Origin: an uncultured Selenomonadales bacterium | Lineage (GTDB): Bacteria; Bacillota; Negativicutes; Selenomonadales; Selenomonadaceae | DNA: 7,490 nucleotides | Assembly: GCA_946547205.1 (NCBI GenBank) | Contig: CAMNPA010000053.1 | Coordinates: forward strand, 1 to 7,490 | Reading direction: 5' to 3' | Shown: positions 1-5,755 of the stretch, piece after piece | Numbering within the stretch: the stretch's first letter is position 1 | How the letters are laid out: each line of letters starts with the position of its first letter | Program-made: the position numbers and the translations under genes | Notes under the pieces: model-generated | Database searches by the model: none | What the model saw: the letters and a program-made list of their open reading frames with translations, nothing else | What the model was told of the DNA's origin: nothing

Positions 1-1
1 A

Positions 2-67
2 GATTACATTCGCAACTACGATGAATTTTTGAAGTTGGCGAAGTGTGAAGATACACCCGATAAATGA
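2..67 (+). CDS. 3' end of a dTDP-sugar 3,4-ketoisomerase (FdtA/QdtA, WxcM-like) paralogue
   Basis: This is the last 21 codons of a gene whose body lies upstream; the stop is TGA at 65-67. The readable tail starts DYIRNYDEFLKL, identical to the C-terminus of the complete ketoisomerase that follows (its DYIRNYDEFLKL lies at 432-467). The DNA is also identical over 32 nt (2-33 and 432-463). The upstream gene is therefore most likely a tandem paralogue of the same cupin-fold sugar ketoisomerase family. After the shared stretch the tails differ (AKCEDTPDK here, VKAHED in the second copy). It overlaps the next start (45) by 23 nt. Only the C-terminus is visible, so the assignment rests on that identity; an unrelated protein with a conserved tail is unlikely but cannot be excluded. 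Confidence 0.75.
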   Translation, partial: DYIRNYDEFLKLAKCEDTPDK

Positions 68-488
68 TGATTATTGGTCGTCGTCCGCCGCAGTGCCTGC
101 TTTTCATGTGCACGGTGATAAATTCGGTAAGTTGGTCTCGCTGGAAGAATTTAAAAATATTCCGTTCAGAATAAAGCGCGTCTATTACATGTACGACACG
201 GCGGAAGGCGTCGTTCGCGGCAAACACGCTCATAAAAATTTGGAGCAGATTCTGGTTTGCATTCACGGCAGCTGCAAAGTTTTGTTGGACGACGGGCACG
301 AGAAAAAAATTTTTCCGCTGGAGAAGCCTTACGAATGTCTTTACATGCCGCGACACATTTGGGGCGAGCAATTCGATTTTTCTGCCGATGCCGTTTTGGT
401 CGTATTTGCCGCTGATTTTTATGATGAGAGCGATTACATTCGCAACTACGATGAATTTTTGAAACTGGTGAAAGCCCATGAAGATTGA
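45..488 (+). CDS. dTDP-4-oxo-6-deoxyglucose 3,4-ketoisomerase (FdtA/QdtA family, WxcM-like cupin)
   Basis: This 147-residue protein matches the whole length of the FdtA/QdtA family: small cupins that move the keto group of dTDP-4-oxo-6-deoxy-D-glucose from C4 to C3. That creates the substrate for a C3 aminotransferase, which is exactly what the next gene encodes. Visible family motifs are KLVSLEEFKNIPFRIKRVYY (about residues 29-48), RGKHAH (58-63, with the metal/active-site type His61 and His63), LEQILVCIHGSCKVLLDDG (66-84) and MPRHIWGEQFDF (101-112). The start is GTG at 45, inside the end of the previous gene and without a clear Shine-Dalgarno, so it probably depends on coupling. Its stop overlaps the aminotransferase start by 11 nt. 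FdtA and QdtA give C4-epimeric products and I cannot tell from motifs which is made. Family assignment is firm; exact product is not. Confidence 0.88.
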   Translation: MKIHPINDDYWSSSAAVPAFHVHGDKFGKLVSLEEFKNIPFRIKRVYYMYDTAEGVVRGKHAHKNLEQILVCIHGSCKVLLDDGHEKKIFPLEKPYECLYMPRHIWGEQFDFSADAVLVVFAADFYDESDYIRNYDEFLKLVKAHED

Positions 489-1575
489 CTTGGCAATTTT
501 AAACAGACAATTTGAGCTGTATCAAGCCGAATATGAAAAAGCCGCTTTGAAAGTTTTGCGTTCGGGTTGGTATATTTTGGGTCACGAAGTCGCGGCGTTT
601 GAAAAGGAATTTGCGGACTATGTCGGTGCAAAATTTTGCGTCGGCGTGAATTCCGGTCTTGACGCCTTGACTTTATCTTTGCGTGCTTTAAAAATCTGCG
701 CGGGCGATGAAGTCATTGTTCCCGCGAACACTTACATTGCAACTGTTCTCGCGATAACGGCGAACGGAGCGACGCCCGTTTTTGTGGAGCCGGATGAATT
801 TTACAATTTGGATTCGTCTAAGGTTGCAAAGGCGATAACTTCAAGAACAAAGGCGATAATGGTCGTTCATCTTTACGGGCAGGCTGCCGACGTTGAAAAA
901 ATTTCTAAGCTTGCACGCGAAAATAATCTGGCTCTCGTCGAGGACTGTGCTCAATCGCATGGCGCAAAATTTAACGGCAAGATGACGGGAACTTTCGGCA
1001 ATATCGGTTGCTTCAGTTTTTATCCGACAAAAAATCTCGGCGGCTTCGGCGACGGCGGTGCGATTGTCACTGACGACGAAAATTTAGCTGCGACAATCGG
1101 GAAGTTACGCAATTACGGCAGCAAAGTCAAATATCACAACGAACTTGCGGGCGTTAATTCTCGTCTTGATGAAATGCAAGCGGCTCTTTTGCGCGTGAAA
1201 CTTTCGCACCTTGATTCCTTGAACGACGAGCGGAAAAAGATTGCAGACAAATACTCTGCCGAGATAAAAAATTCGCGTCTGATTTTGCCGAAGATTCGCG
1301 ACGGCGCGGAGCATGTTTATCATCAATTTGTCGTGCGCACGAATCAGCGAGAGGCGTTTAAAAATTTTCTGGAGCGCAACGGAATAAAAACCGTGATTCA
1401 TTATCCGATACCGCCGCATTTGGCGGAATGTTATTCGCATTTGGGATATGGACGCGGCGACTTCCCGTTGACCGAAAAATATTCCGATGAGGTTTTGAGT
1501 TTGCCGATGTTCAACGGCATGACCGATGAAGAAATTAATTTTGTCATAGGAGTTTGCAATGAGTACGATGCTTAG
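478..1575 (+). CDS. dTDP-3-oxo-6-deoxyhexose 3-aminotransferase (FdtB/QdtB-like, DegT/DnrJ/EryC1/StrS family)
   Basis: This 365-residue PLP enzyme has the standard length of sugar aminotransferases of fold type I. It would use glutamate to aminate C3 of the ketosugar made by the preceding isomerase, giving dTDP-3-amino-3,6-dideoxyhexose in the cytoplasm. Motifs in order are SGWYILGHEVAAFEKEFA (29-46), GVNSGLDAL (56-64), GDEVIVPANTYIAT (76-89), VHLYGQ (130-135), VEDCAQSHGA (154-163, with Asp156 for the PLP ring nitrogen) and SFYPTKNLGGFGDGGA (180-195, with Lys185 the likely Schiff-base lysine). HYP followed by IPPH near residues 318-324 is also typical. The ATG at 478 lies inside the ketoisomerase gene and the 3' end overlaps the acetyltransferase by 17 nt, so the three genes form one coupled unit. 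Regiospecificity for C3 rests on the neighbour and on closeness to FdtB/QdtB motifs. Confidence 0.9.
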   Translation: MKIDLAILNRQFELYQAEYEKAALKVLRSGWYILGHEVAAFEKEFADYVGAKFCVGVNSGLDALTLSLRALKICAGDEVIVPANTYIATVLAITANGATPVFVEPDEFYNLDSSKVAKAITSRTKAIMVVHLYGQAADVEKISKLARENNLALVEDCAQSHGAKFNGKMTGTFGNIGCFSFYPTKNLGGFGDGGAIVTDDENLAATIGKLRNYGSKVKYHNELAGVNSRLDEMQAALLRVKLSHLDSLNDERKKIADKYSAEIKNSRLILPKIRDGAEHVYHQFVVRTNQREAFKNFLERNGIKTVIHYPIPPHLAECYSHLGYGRGDFPLTEKYSDEVLSLPMFNGMTDEEINFVIGVCNEYDA

Positions 1576-2059
1576 AAAATTACAAGAGAAAGACGTTTCC
1601 GGAATGTTGGAATGGATGCACGACGAACGCGTGGCGCGGAACTTCAGGTTTGATTTTCTCTCAATGACGGAAGAAAAAGCTTTGGATTTCATCAACAACA
1701 GTTTCAACGACGAAAATCAACACTTCGCCATTGTCGACGAATCGGACAATTATCTCGGCACGATCAGCTTAAAAAATATATCCGCGACCGATAACAATGC
1801 GGAGTATGCGATAGTTCTCATGCACAAACATTGGGGCAAAGGTTTTGCTCAAAAGGCGACGGAAGAGCTTTTGCAATACGCTTTTCAAACGTTGCACTTG
1901 CACAGAGTTTATCTAAATGTTTTGGCGGAAAATCTCCGTGCCAACAATTTTTACAAGAAGTGCGGTTTCACTTTCGAGGGAACTTTCAAAGATCATCTGC
2001 GAATAACTGCATGGGGGGGGGGTTATAAAGATTTAAACTGGTATGCCGTCATGCAATGA
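1559..2059 (+). CDS. GNAT N-acetyltransferase (RimJ/RimL-like), probable amino-sugar acetyltransferase; contains a G10 tract
   Basis: This 166-residue protein has a complete GNAT fold. The opening strand MLRKLQEKDV is followed by an acetyl-CoA pyrophosphate loop at about residues 91-98 (HWGKGFAQ) and a C-terminal NLRANNFYKKCGFTFEGTF segment (125-143). In this operon it most likely acetylates the 3-amino group made by the aminotransferase, the role of FdtC/QdtC in described pathways. Those enzymes are usually left-handed beta-helix proteins, so this would be a non-homologous replacement, as WecD is for 4-amino sugars. That role is inference; a RimJ/RimL-type protein acetylase is the alternative. 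The start is ATG 1559, with AGGAG at 1548-1552 six nt upstream, inside the aminotransferase gene. A run of ten G at 2013-2022 encodes Trp152-Gly-Gly-Gly155. The present frame gives the family-like tail YKDLNWYAVMQ, so it is the in-frame state. Confidence 0.85.
   Translation: MSTMLRKLQEKDVSGMLEWMHDERVARNFRFDFLSMTEEKALDFINNSFNDENQHFAIVDESDNYLGTISLKNISATDNNAEYAIVLMHKHWGKGFAQKATEELLQYAFQTLHLHRVYLNVLAENLRANNFYKKCGFTFEGTFKDHLRITAWGGGYKDLNWYAVMQ
2013..2022 (+). repeat. Homopolymeric G10 tract in the acetyltransferase gene
   Basis: Ten consecutive G on the + strand lie near the 3' end of the GNAT gene. Losing one G leads to a TAA stop four codons after the tract, giving a 158-residue product; gaining one leads to a TAA after a single leucine codon, giving 156 residues. 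Either way the last strand of the fold (wild-type residues 156-166) is lost. Tracts of this kind are classic slipped-strand mispairing sites in surface-glycan genes of other bacteria. Here that role is inferred, and a sequencing or assembly length error is possible. Confidence 0.8.
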
Positions 2060-2095
2060 ATATGCATATAGATTTTTAAACGGTTTTTCACGTGG

Positions 2096-2101
2096 AAGGA
2101 G
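2096..2101 (+). promoter_or_regulatory. Ribosome binding site AAGGAG for the mutarotase-like gene
   Basis: AAGGAG lies 8 nt before the ATG at 2110. It favours that ATG over the in-frame GTG at 2092, which would lie upstream of the site itself. Confidence 0.75.
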
Positions 2102-2109
2102 CGATTTTC

Positions 2110-2811
2110 ATGGCGTCAATCAAACAAGAAGGTTCCGTTTGGACGATTCGCAACACCAAGGGCAACGAGCTTAAAGTTACGAGCGACGGTGCACGCGTGG
2201 TATCGATGCGTTTTCGCGACAAGAATTTCAAGAATCTTTTCCTGCTCAAAGACGACGCGTCAACGGTCACTGTCGACGGCGGCAACGATTTTGCAAACGT
2301 CACATGGCAAGCCGAAAAACTTTTCGAGGGCGTCAAATTCACGGCAAAGGTCGGCGACAAATCCGCGACGATTATTTACAGCTTGTCAAACGACAATGAG
2401 ATAAGCATTCGTTACGAGGCGACGGGCATTGACGACATTTCAACGCAACTTATCTTCAGCGCGGACGCCTTGCCCGAAATCGATTTCCGTGCGTGTCAAA
2501 AAGGTGCGGCGTGGGAAAAAATTGACGGCGCGAAAAATTATCCCGTCACCGAACCTGCCGAAGTCATGATGGAAGTCGGAATGTTCGGCTACGATCCCGG
2601 TTGCCCGATTGATTATCTTGAAGCCGGTTTGAAAAATGCGGCTAATCTTTTCTGCGACGCGGCAAGTGTCGAATTCATCATCTACGCCACGGAAAACGCG
2701 ATTCAAACTGAACCTGTCGACGGCGGCTTTGCAATCAAAACGAGCGGATCAAATGCGACGGACGGCAAACTCAAGGCGCAGACCGTTTACATGATTAAGA
2801 ACCGCAAATGA
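2110..2811 (+). CDS. Galactose mutarotase (aldose 1-epimerase)-like protein, divergent
   Basis: A 233-residue protein without signal peptide or membrane segment. Its pattern resembles the beta-sandwich of galactose mutarotase-like proteins: a DGARVVSMRFRDKNFKNLFLL strand pair near the N-terminus (about 26-46), then TWQAEKLFEGVKFTAK (65-80) and IIYSLSNDNEISIRYEATG (88-106), which is very like the equivalent GalM segment. A weaker IIYATENAIQTEP (190-202) follows. It is shorter than GalM (about 340 residues). The NHxYFNL motif expected after YEAT is replaced by STQLIFSADALP, and the late catalytic-glutamate region reads GGFAIKTSG. It may therefore bind sugars without epimerising them, or be a distant relative. 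It begins 50 nt after the acetyltransferase on the same strand, so it may be co-transcribed with the sugar genes. The gene is certain to be coding; the function is tentative. Confidence 0.7.
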   Translation: MASIKQEGSVWTIRNTKGNELKVTSDGARVVSMRFRDKNFKNLFLLKDDASTVTVDGGNDFANVTWQAEKLFEGVKFTAKVGDKSATIIYSLSNDNEISIRYEATGIDDISTQLIFSADALPEIDFRACQKGAAWEKIDGAKNYPVTEPAEVMMEVGMFGYDPGCPIDYLEAGLKNAANLFCDAASVEFIIYATENAIQTEPVDGGFAIKTSGSNATDGKLKAQTVYMIKNRK

Positions 2812-2880
2812 GCTTTTAGGTTTTAGGTTTTAGGTTTTTTCCTAACAGCTAAAAGCTAACACCTAACAGCTAAAAGCTAA
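2811..2880. repeat. Intergenic inverted and tandem repeat (TTTTAGG heptads facing a 21-bp repeat)
   Basis: After the mutarotase-like stop there are three exact TTTTAGG heptads (2814-2834) and six T (2835-2840). Two copies of CCTAACAGCTAAAAGCTAA then follow (2841-2859 and 2862-2880), 21 bp apart. The left arm 2811-2834 is complementary to 2854-2877 at about 20 of 24 positions, so the RNA could form a long imperfect hairpin with a loop of about 19 nt. Short palindromes (AGCTAAAAGCT) lie within each right-hand unit. No T-run follows the hairpin on the + strand, so it is not a standard terminator. It could be a REP-like element, a processing site or an attenuating structure ahead of sucC. Confidence 0.75.
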
Positions 2881-2883
2881 AAC

Positions 2884-2888
2884 GGAGG
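2884..2888 (+). promoter_or_regulatory. Ribosome binding site GGAGG setting the TTG start of sucC
   Basis: GGAGG lies 7 nt before the TTG at 2896, whose product begins MNIHEYQSK, the conserved SucC N-terminus. The site sits directly behind the intergenic repeat, so folding of that repeat could affect access to it. Confidence 0.85.
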
Positions 2889-2895
2889 CGATACT

Positions 2896-4083
2896 TTGAA
2901 CATACACGAATACCAGAGCAAGGCGATTCTGCGCGGCTACGGCGTCAACGTGCCCGACGGCGGTGCGGCGTTCACGGTCGATGAAGCTGTCAAACAGGCT
3001 CAAACTCTCGGCGCGGACGTTACCGTTGTCAAGGCGCAAATTCATGCAGGCGGTCGCGGTAAAGCCGGCGGCGTCAAACTCGCTCGCAACTTGAACGAAG
3101 TCCGCCAATACGCGGAAGAACTTTTGGGCAAAACTCTCGTCACTCATCAGACCGGGCCCGAAGGCAAAGTTGTCAAACGTCTGCTGATTGAGGCAGGCTC
3201 GAACATCAAAAAGGAATACTACTTGAGTTTCGTCGGCGACAGGAAAGGTGCTTGCGTCGTGATGATGGGCTCGGAAGAAGGCGGCGTTGAAATTGAGAAA
3301 GTTGCTGCTGAAACGCCCGAAAAAATTTTCAAAGAGTACATTGACCCGGCGATTGGTCTTGCACCGTTTCAAGCGACGCGCATGGCTTACAAGATGAATT
3401 TTCCCAAAGAAGTCATTCGCAAAGTCACGAAGTTGATGATTAATCTGCACCGCGCCTTCGTGAAGAAAGACTGCTCGCTTGCCGAAATTAATCCGCTTGT
3501 CTTGACGGAAGAAAACGACATTATCGCACTCGACGCCAAGTTGAATTTCGACGACAGCGCGCTTTATCGTCATCCCGATGTTGAAAGTCTTCGCGACGAG
3601 ACCGAAGAAGATTCCAAAGAACTTCACGCGGCGAAACTCGGTTTGAACTATGTTAATCTCGGCGGCAACGTGGCTTGCATGGTCAACGGTGCGGGATTGG
3701 CAATGGCGACTGTCGATATTTTGAAACACTTCGGCGGCGAACCTGCGAACTTCCTTGACGTTGGCGGCGACTCCACGCCCGAAAAAATTGCCGAGGCGTT
3801 TAAAATCATGCTCGACGGCGGACAGGCTAAAGGAATTTTCGTCAACATTTTCGGCGGCATAAACAAATGCGATCTCGTTGCTCAAGGCATCGTTGACGCG
3901 GCAAAAATCATCTCGCCCGACGGCAAATCGTTGCCCGTGCCCGTTGTCGTCAGATTGGAAGGTACAAACGTCGAACGCGGCAGAGAAATTCTCAAAGAAT
4001 CTCCAATTGCCAACGTCATCATGGCTGAAACTATGGAAGGTGGCGCGGAAAAAATCGTTCAGCTCGTCAAGCAAGGCGCGTAA
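2896..4083 (+). CDS. sucC: Succinate--CoA ligase (ADP-forming) subunit beta
   Basis: This 395-residue protein is a full-length succinyl-CoA synthetase beta subunit. With the alpha subunit SucD it interconverts succinyl-CoA plus ADP and phosphate with succinate, CoA and ATP in the cytoplasm (TCA cycle or succinate metabolism). The N-terminal ATP-grasp part shows VVKAQIHAGGRGKAGGVKLA (44-63), THQTGPEGK (83-91) and SEEGGVEIE (126-134). It continues with CSLAEINPLVLT (193-204), LDAKLNFDDSALYRHPDV (212-229) and CMVNGAGLAMAT (261-272). The C-terminal CoA-ligase part has PANFLDVGG (283-291), FVNIFGGINKCD (315-326) and VVRLEGTNVERG (351-362). Two positions look unusual: Asp292 where the family normally reads DVGGG, and Asn323 where GGIMKCD or GGIVRCD is usual. 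The start is TTG. No sucD follows; a terminator closes the transcript. A malate-CoA ligase beta subunit is a less likely alternative. Confidence 0.96.
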   Translation: MNIHEYQSKAILRGYGVNVPDGGAAFTVDEAVKQAQTLGADVTVVKAQIHAGGRGKAGGVKLARNLNEVRQYAEELLGKTLVTHQTGPEGKVVKRLLIEAGSNIKKEYYLSFVGDRKGACVVMMGSEEGGVEIEKVAAETPEKIFKEYIDPAIGLAPFQATRMAYKMNFPKEVIRKVTKLMINLHRAFVKKDCSLAEINPLVLTEENDIIALDAKLNFDDSALYRHPDVESLRDETEEDSKELHAAKLGLNYVNLGGNVACMVNGAGLAMATVDILKHFGGEPANFLDVGGDSTPEKIAEAFKIMLDGGQAKGIFVNIFGGINKCDLVAQGIVDAAKIISPDGKSLPVPVVVRLEGTNVERGREILKESPIANVIMAETMEGGAEKIVQLVKQGA

Positions 4084-4102
4084 ATTTTGACACCGACTAA
4101 TT

Positions 4103-4143
4103 AAAAACGGTCGTTCGGCTTTTTAAACTGAACGACGTTTTTT
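4103..4143 (+). terminator. Rho-independent terminator after sucC
   Basis: The arm AAAAACGGTCGTTCGG (4103-4118) pairs with CTGAACGACGTTTTTT (4128-4143), with one bulged G and one G-T wobble, around a 9-nt loop. The 3' arm ends in a run of six T. It begins about 20 nt after the sucC stop and separates sucC from ftsY. Confidence 0.85.
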
Positions 4144-4174
4144 GTTGCGGTAAGGAATAACTATCTGCTAAAAT
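4144..4174 (+). promoter_or_regulatory. Possible promoter for ftsY
   Basis: Between the terminator and the ftsY ribosome binding site there is TGCTAAAAT (4166-4174), an extended -10 like element, with TTGCGG (4144-4149) 19 nt before the hexamer as a poor -35. The position after a terminator makes a promoter here likely, but the exact boxes are a guess. Confidence 0.35.
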
Positions 4175-4194
4175 AATCGCAAGGAGGTCTTAAC

Positions 4195-5106
4195 ATGGGA
4201 TTCTTTGACAGACTCAAAGCGGGCTTGACCAAGACTCGCGAAAAATTTATTGATAAGATTGACGAAATTCTTCACGGCTCAACCAAAATCGACGACGAAC
4301 TTTTGGACGAGCTGGAAGAAACTTTGATAACTTCCGACGTTGGAATGGCGACGACCGAAAAACTTATCAGCGGACTGCGTAAGGGCGTGCGACGTGCCGA
4401 AATAAATTCTCCCGCCGACGTGAAAAATTTTTTGGCTAATCAGATTCGCGAAATTCTTTCCGAAGAAGAAGGCTCCGACGATTACGTTATCCCGCCGCGT
4501 GTGATTTTGATGATTGGCGTCAACGGTGCGGGCAAGACGACGACTATCGGCAAGCTTGCGGCTTATTACAAATCTCGCGGAAAATCTGTGATGATGGCGG
4601 CGGCTGATACTTTTCGTGCAGGAGCGATTGATCAGCTGGAAATTTGGGCTCAGCGTACCGGCGCGGCGTTCATCAAACATTCTGAAGGCTCCAATCCGTC
4701 AAGTGTTGCTCTCGACGCTGCAAGGTCAGCTCTCGCGCAGAAAATCGACGTTTTGCTTGTCGACACTGCCGGACGTTTGCAGAACAAGTTCAATCTTATG
4801 GAAGAGCTCAAAAAAATAAACCGCATACTCGGCAAAGGCATTCACGGTGCGCCGCACGAAGTCTTACTTGTTCTCGACGCGACGACAGGTCAAAATGCAT
4901 TGCGGCAGGCGGAATTATTTTCGCAGACGGCTGGCATAACGGGCATCGTCTTGACGAAACTCGACGGCACGGCTAAAGGCGGCATGATTATCGGCATAAA
5001 AGAGCAGCTCAATATTCCCGTCAAATGGGTCGGTGTTGGTGAACGTCTCGACGATTTGCGCCCGTTCAACGCCAAAGAATTCGCAGACGCTTTGTTCGGA
5101 ATTTAA
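4195..5106 (+). CDS. ftsY: Signal recognition particle receptor FtsY
   Basis: This 303-residue SRP GTPase is the membrane-associated receptor that docks ribosome-nascent chain-SRP complexes (Ffh) at the SecYEG translocon. An N domain of helices (about 1-95, with DELLDELEETLITSDVGMAT at 34-53) precedes the G domain. G motifs are GVNGAGKTT (108-116, P-loop), the SRP-specific DTFRAGA (138-144), DTAGR (190-194), TKLDGTAKGG (254-263) and the closing GVGER (280-284) with DLRPF. It is a short FtsY without the long acidic A domain of enterobacteria, as is common in Bacillota; the amphipathic GFFDRLKAGLTKTREKF start would contact the membrane. AAGGAGGT (4181-4188) lies 6 nt before the ATG. It is preceded by the sucC terminator and converges on pagL with a 4-nt overlap, so it appears to be a single-gene transcript. 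Confidence 0.97.
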   Translation: MGFFDRLKAGLTKTREKFIDKIDEILHGSTKIDDELLDELEETLITSDVGMATTEKLISGLRKGVRRAEINSPADVKNFLANQIREILSEEEGSDDYVIPPRVILMIGVNGAGKTTTIGKLAAYYKSRGKSVMMAAADTFRAGAIDQLEIWAQRTGAAFIKHSEGSNPSSVALDAARSALAQKIDVLLVDTAGRLQNKFNLMEELKKINRILGKGIHGAPHEVLLVLDATTGQNALRQAELFSQTAGITGIVLTKLDGTAKGGMIIGIKEQLNIPVKWVGVGERLDDLRPFNAKEFADALFGI

Positions 5107-5726
5107 AAGTTGTGTGTGTAACCGATTGAAAAGCCGAGCGTGTTGTAGCCGGGATTGTGTTTGCGCATACCGTTTGAAAAATGGCTGATTGAATAGCCGA
5201 GACTGATTGAATCTTGTTCGCGAAATTGCCACGTCAAACGCGGACCCAATCGCCATAAAAAACCGTAGCCGCGACCGTCGTAAGGATGAGCTTTATTGTA
5301 GAGCATGAAAGAGCCCGTAAGGTCTGCGCCCGCGTGGAATTTGCCGGAAATTTTTTTATCGTAGCGCAACATGAAAGCCGGGCCGATTCCGACACCGTTG
5401 CTGTCGTGGTGAACGCCGCCATCTTTTTTGGGATTTGTGTAGCCGACTGCTCGCGTGAACGTCAAGCCGCGCCAATAGCTGATGACTCCGTTATCGGTGA
5501 CTTTCTCGAAAAAGTGGACGTTGTAATTGTTGACGTGGCGTTGATTGAACGAATTGCCCAAAAGATATTCCAGTTGAATCTCGTTGGCGTCGTCAAATGT
5601 CACGTCGTCGACTGAAGCAACTTTCGCAGGCTCGGCAGTCTTTTCAACGTCGGAAACTTCCTCGGCACTCGCAATGCCGCTTGAGAGCAAACCTATTAAA
5701 CAAAACGTTGACAAAAATTTTTTCAT
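5103..5726 (-). CDS. pagL: Lipid A 3-O-deacylase, PagL-like (acyloxyacyl hydrolase family outer-membrane barrel)
   Basis: This 207-residue protein has a signal peptide at residues 1-21 (basic MKK, a hydrophobic core, AxA site Ala19-Ser-Ala21 before EE). About 30 acidic linker residues follow, then alternating strands typical of an eight-stranded barrel ending in aromatic Phe207. The diagnostic PagL signature is SHFSNGMRKHNPGYNTLGFSIGY near the C-terminus, with the likely catalytic His182 and Ser184. PagL removes the 3-O acyl chain of lipid A in the outer membrane. In the Pseudomonas enzyme a glutamate about 12 residues after the serine completes the triad; here that place holds Asn195/Thr196, so the third residue or the exact activity may differ. 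The ATG at 5726 was chosen because GGAGG precedes it (5736-5740) and the signal peptide starts there; a longer in-frame start at 5783 has neither. It overlaps the ftsY stop by 4 nt and is divergent from the toxin-like gene. Confidence 0.85.
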   Translation of the reverse strand: MKKFLSTFCLIGLLSSGIASAEEVSDVEKTAEPAKVASVDDVTFDDANEIQLEYLLGNSFNQRHVNNYNVHFFEKVTDNGVISYWRGLTFTRAVGYTNPKKDGGVHHDSNGVGIGPAFMLRYDKKISGKFHAGADLTGSFMLYNKAHPYDGRGYGFLWRLGPRLTWQFREQDSISLGYSISHFSNGMRKHNPGYNTLGFSIGYTHNF

Positions 5727-5735
5727 GCGTTGACG

Positions 5736-5740
5736 CCTCC
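5736..5740 (-). promoter_or_regulatory. Ribosome binding site GGAGG for pagL
   Basis: Read on the minus strand, GGAGG lies 9 nt before the ATG at 5726-5724. It places the start directly at the signal peptide and rules out the longer reading from 5783. Confidence 0.8.
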
Positions 5741-5755
5741 AAATTTTTTCCGCCA

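Noticed and set aside
303..314. A7T5 tract in the ketoisomerase gene as a second slippage or frameshift site
   Set aside because: Short A/T runs are frequent throughout this window, and the frame continues without any sign of an alternative product.
1105..1707. A 200-codon antisense frame across the aminotransferase and acetyltransferase genes
   Set aside because: Both sense genes show clear family motifs; the antisense product has none and no ribosome binding site is apparent.
2811..2840. TTTTAGG repeats as a telomere-like or CRISPR-type array
   Set aside because: There are only three short units with no spacers, in the middle of a continuous bacterial gene region; the sequence fits a hairpin-forming intergenic repeat better.
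2811..2880. The same repeat as a rho-independent terminator for the mutarotase-like gene
   Set aside because: No T-run follows the possible stem on the + strand; AAAACGGAGG follows instead.
2863..4074. A 403-codon open frame antisense to sucC
   Set aside because: It lies almost wholly opposite a well-conserved SucC, has no recognisable motif or ribosome binding site, and is rich in Phe/Asp/Arg as expected from the complement of this codon usage.
5286..5615. A 109-codon plus-strand frame opposite pagL
   Set aside because: It is a shadow of the signal-peptide-bearing barrel gene on the minus strand and its translation resembles no family.
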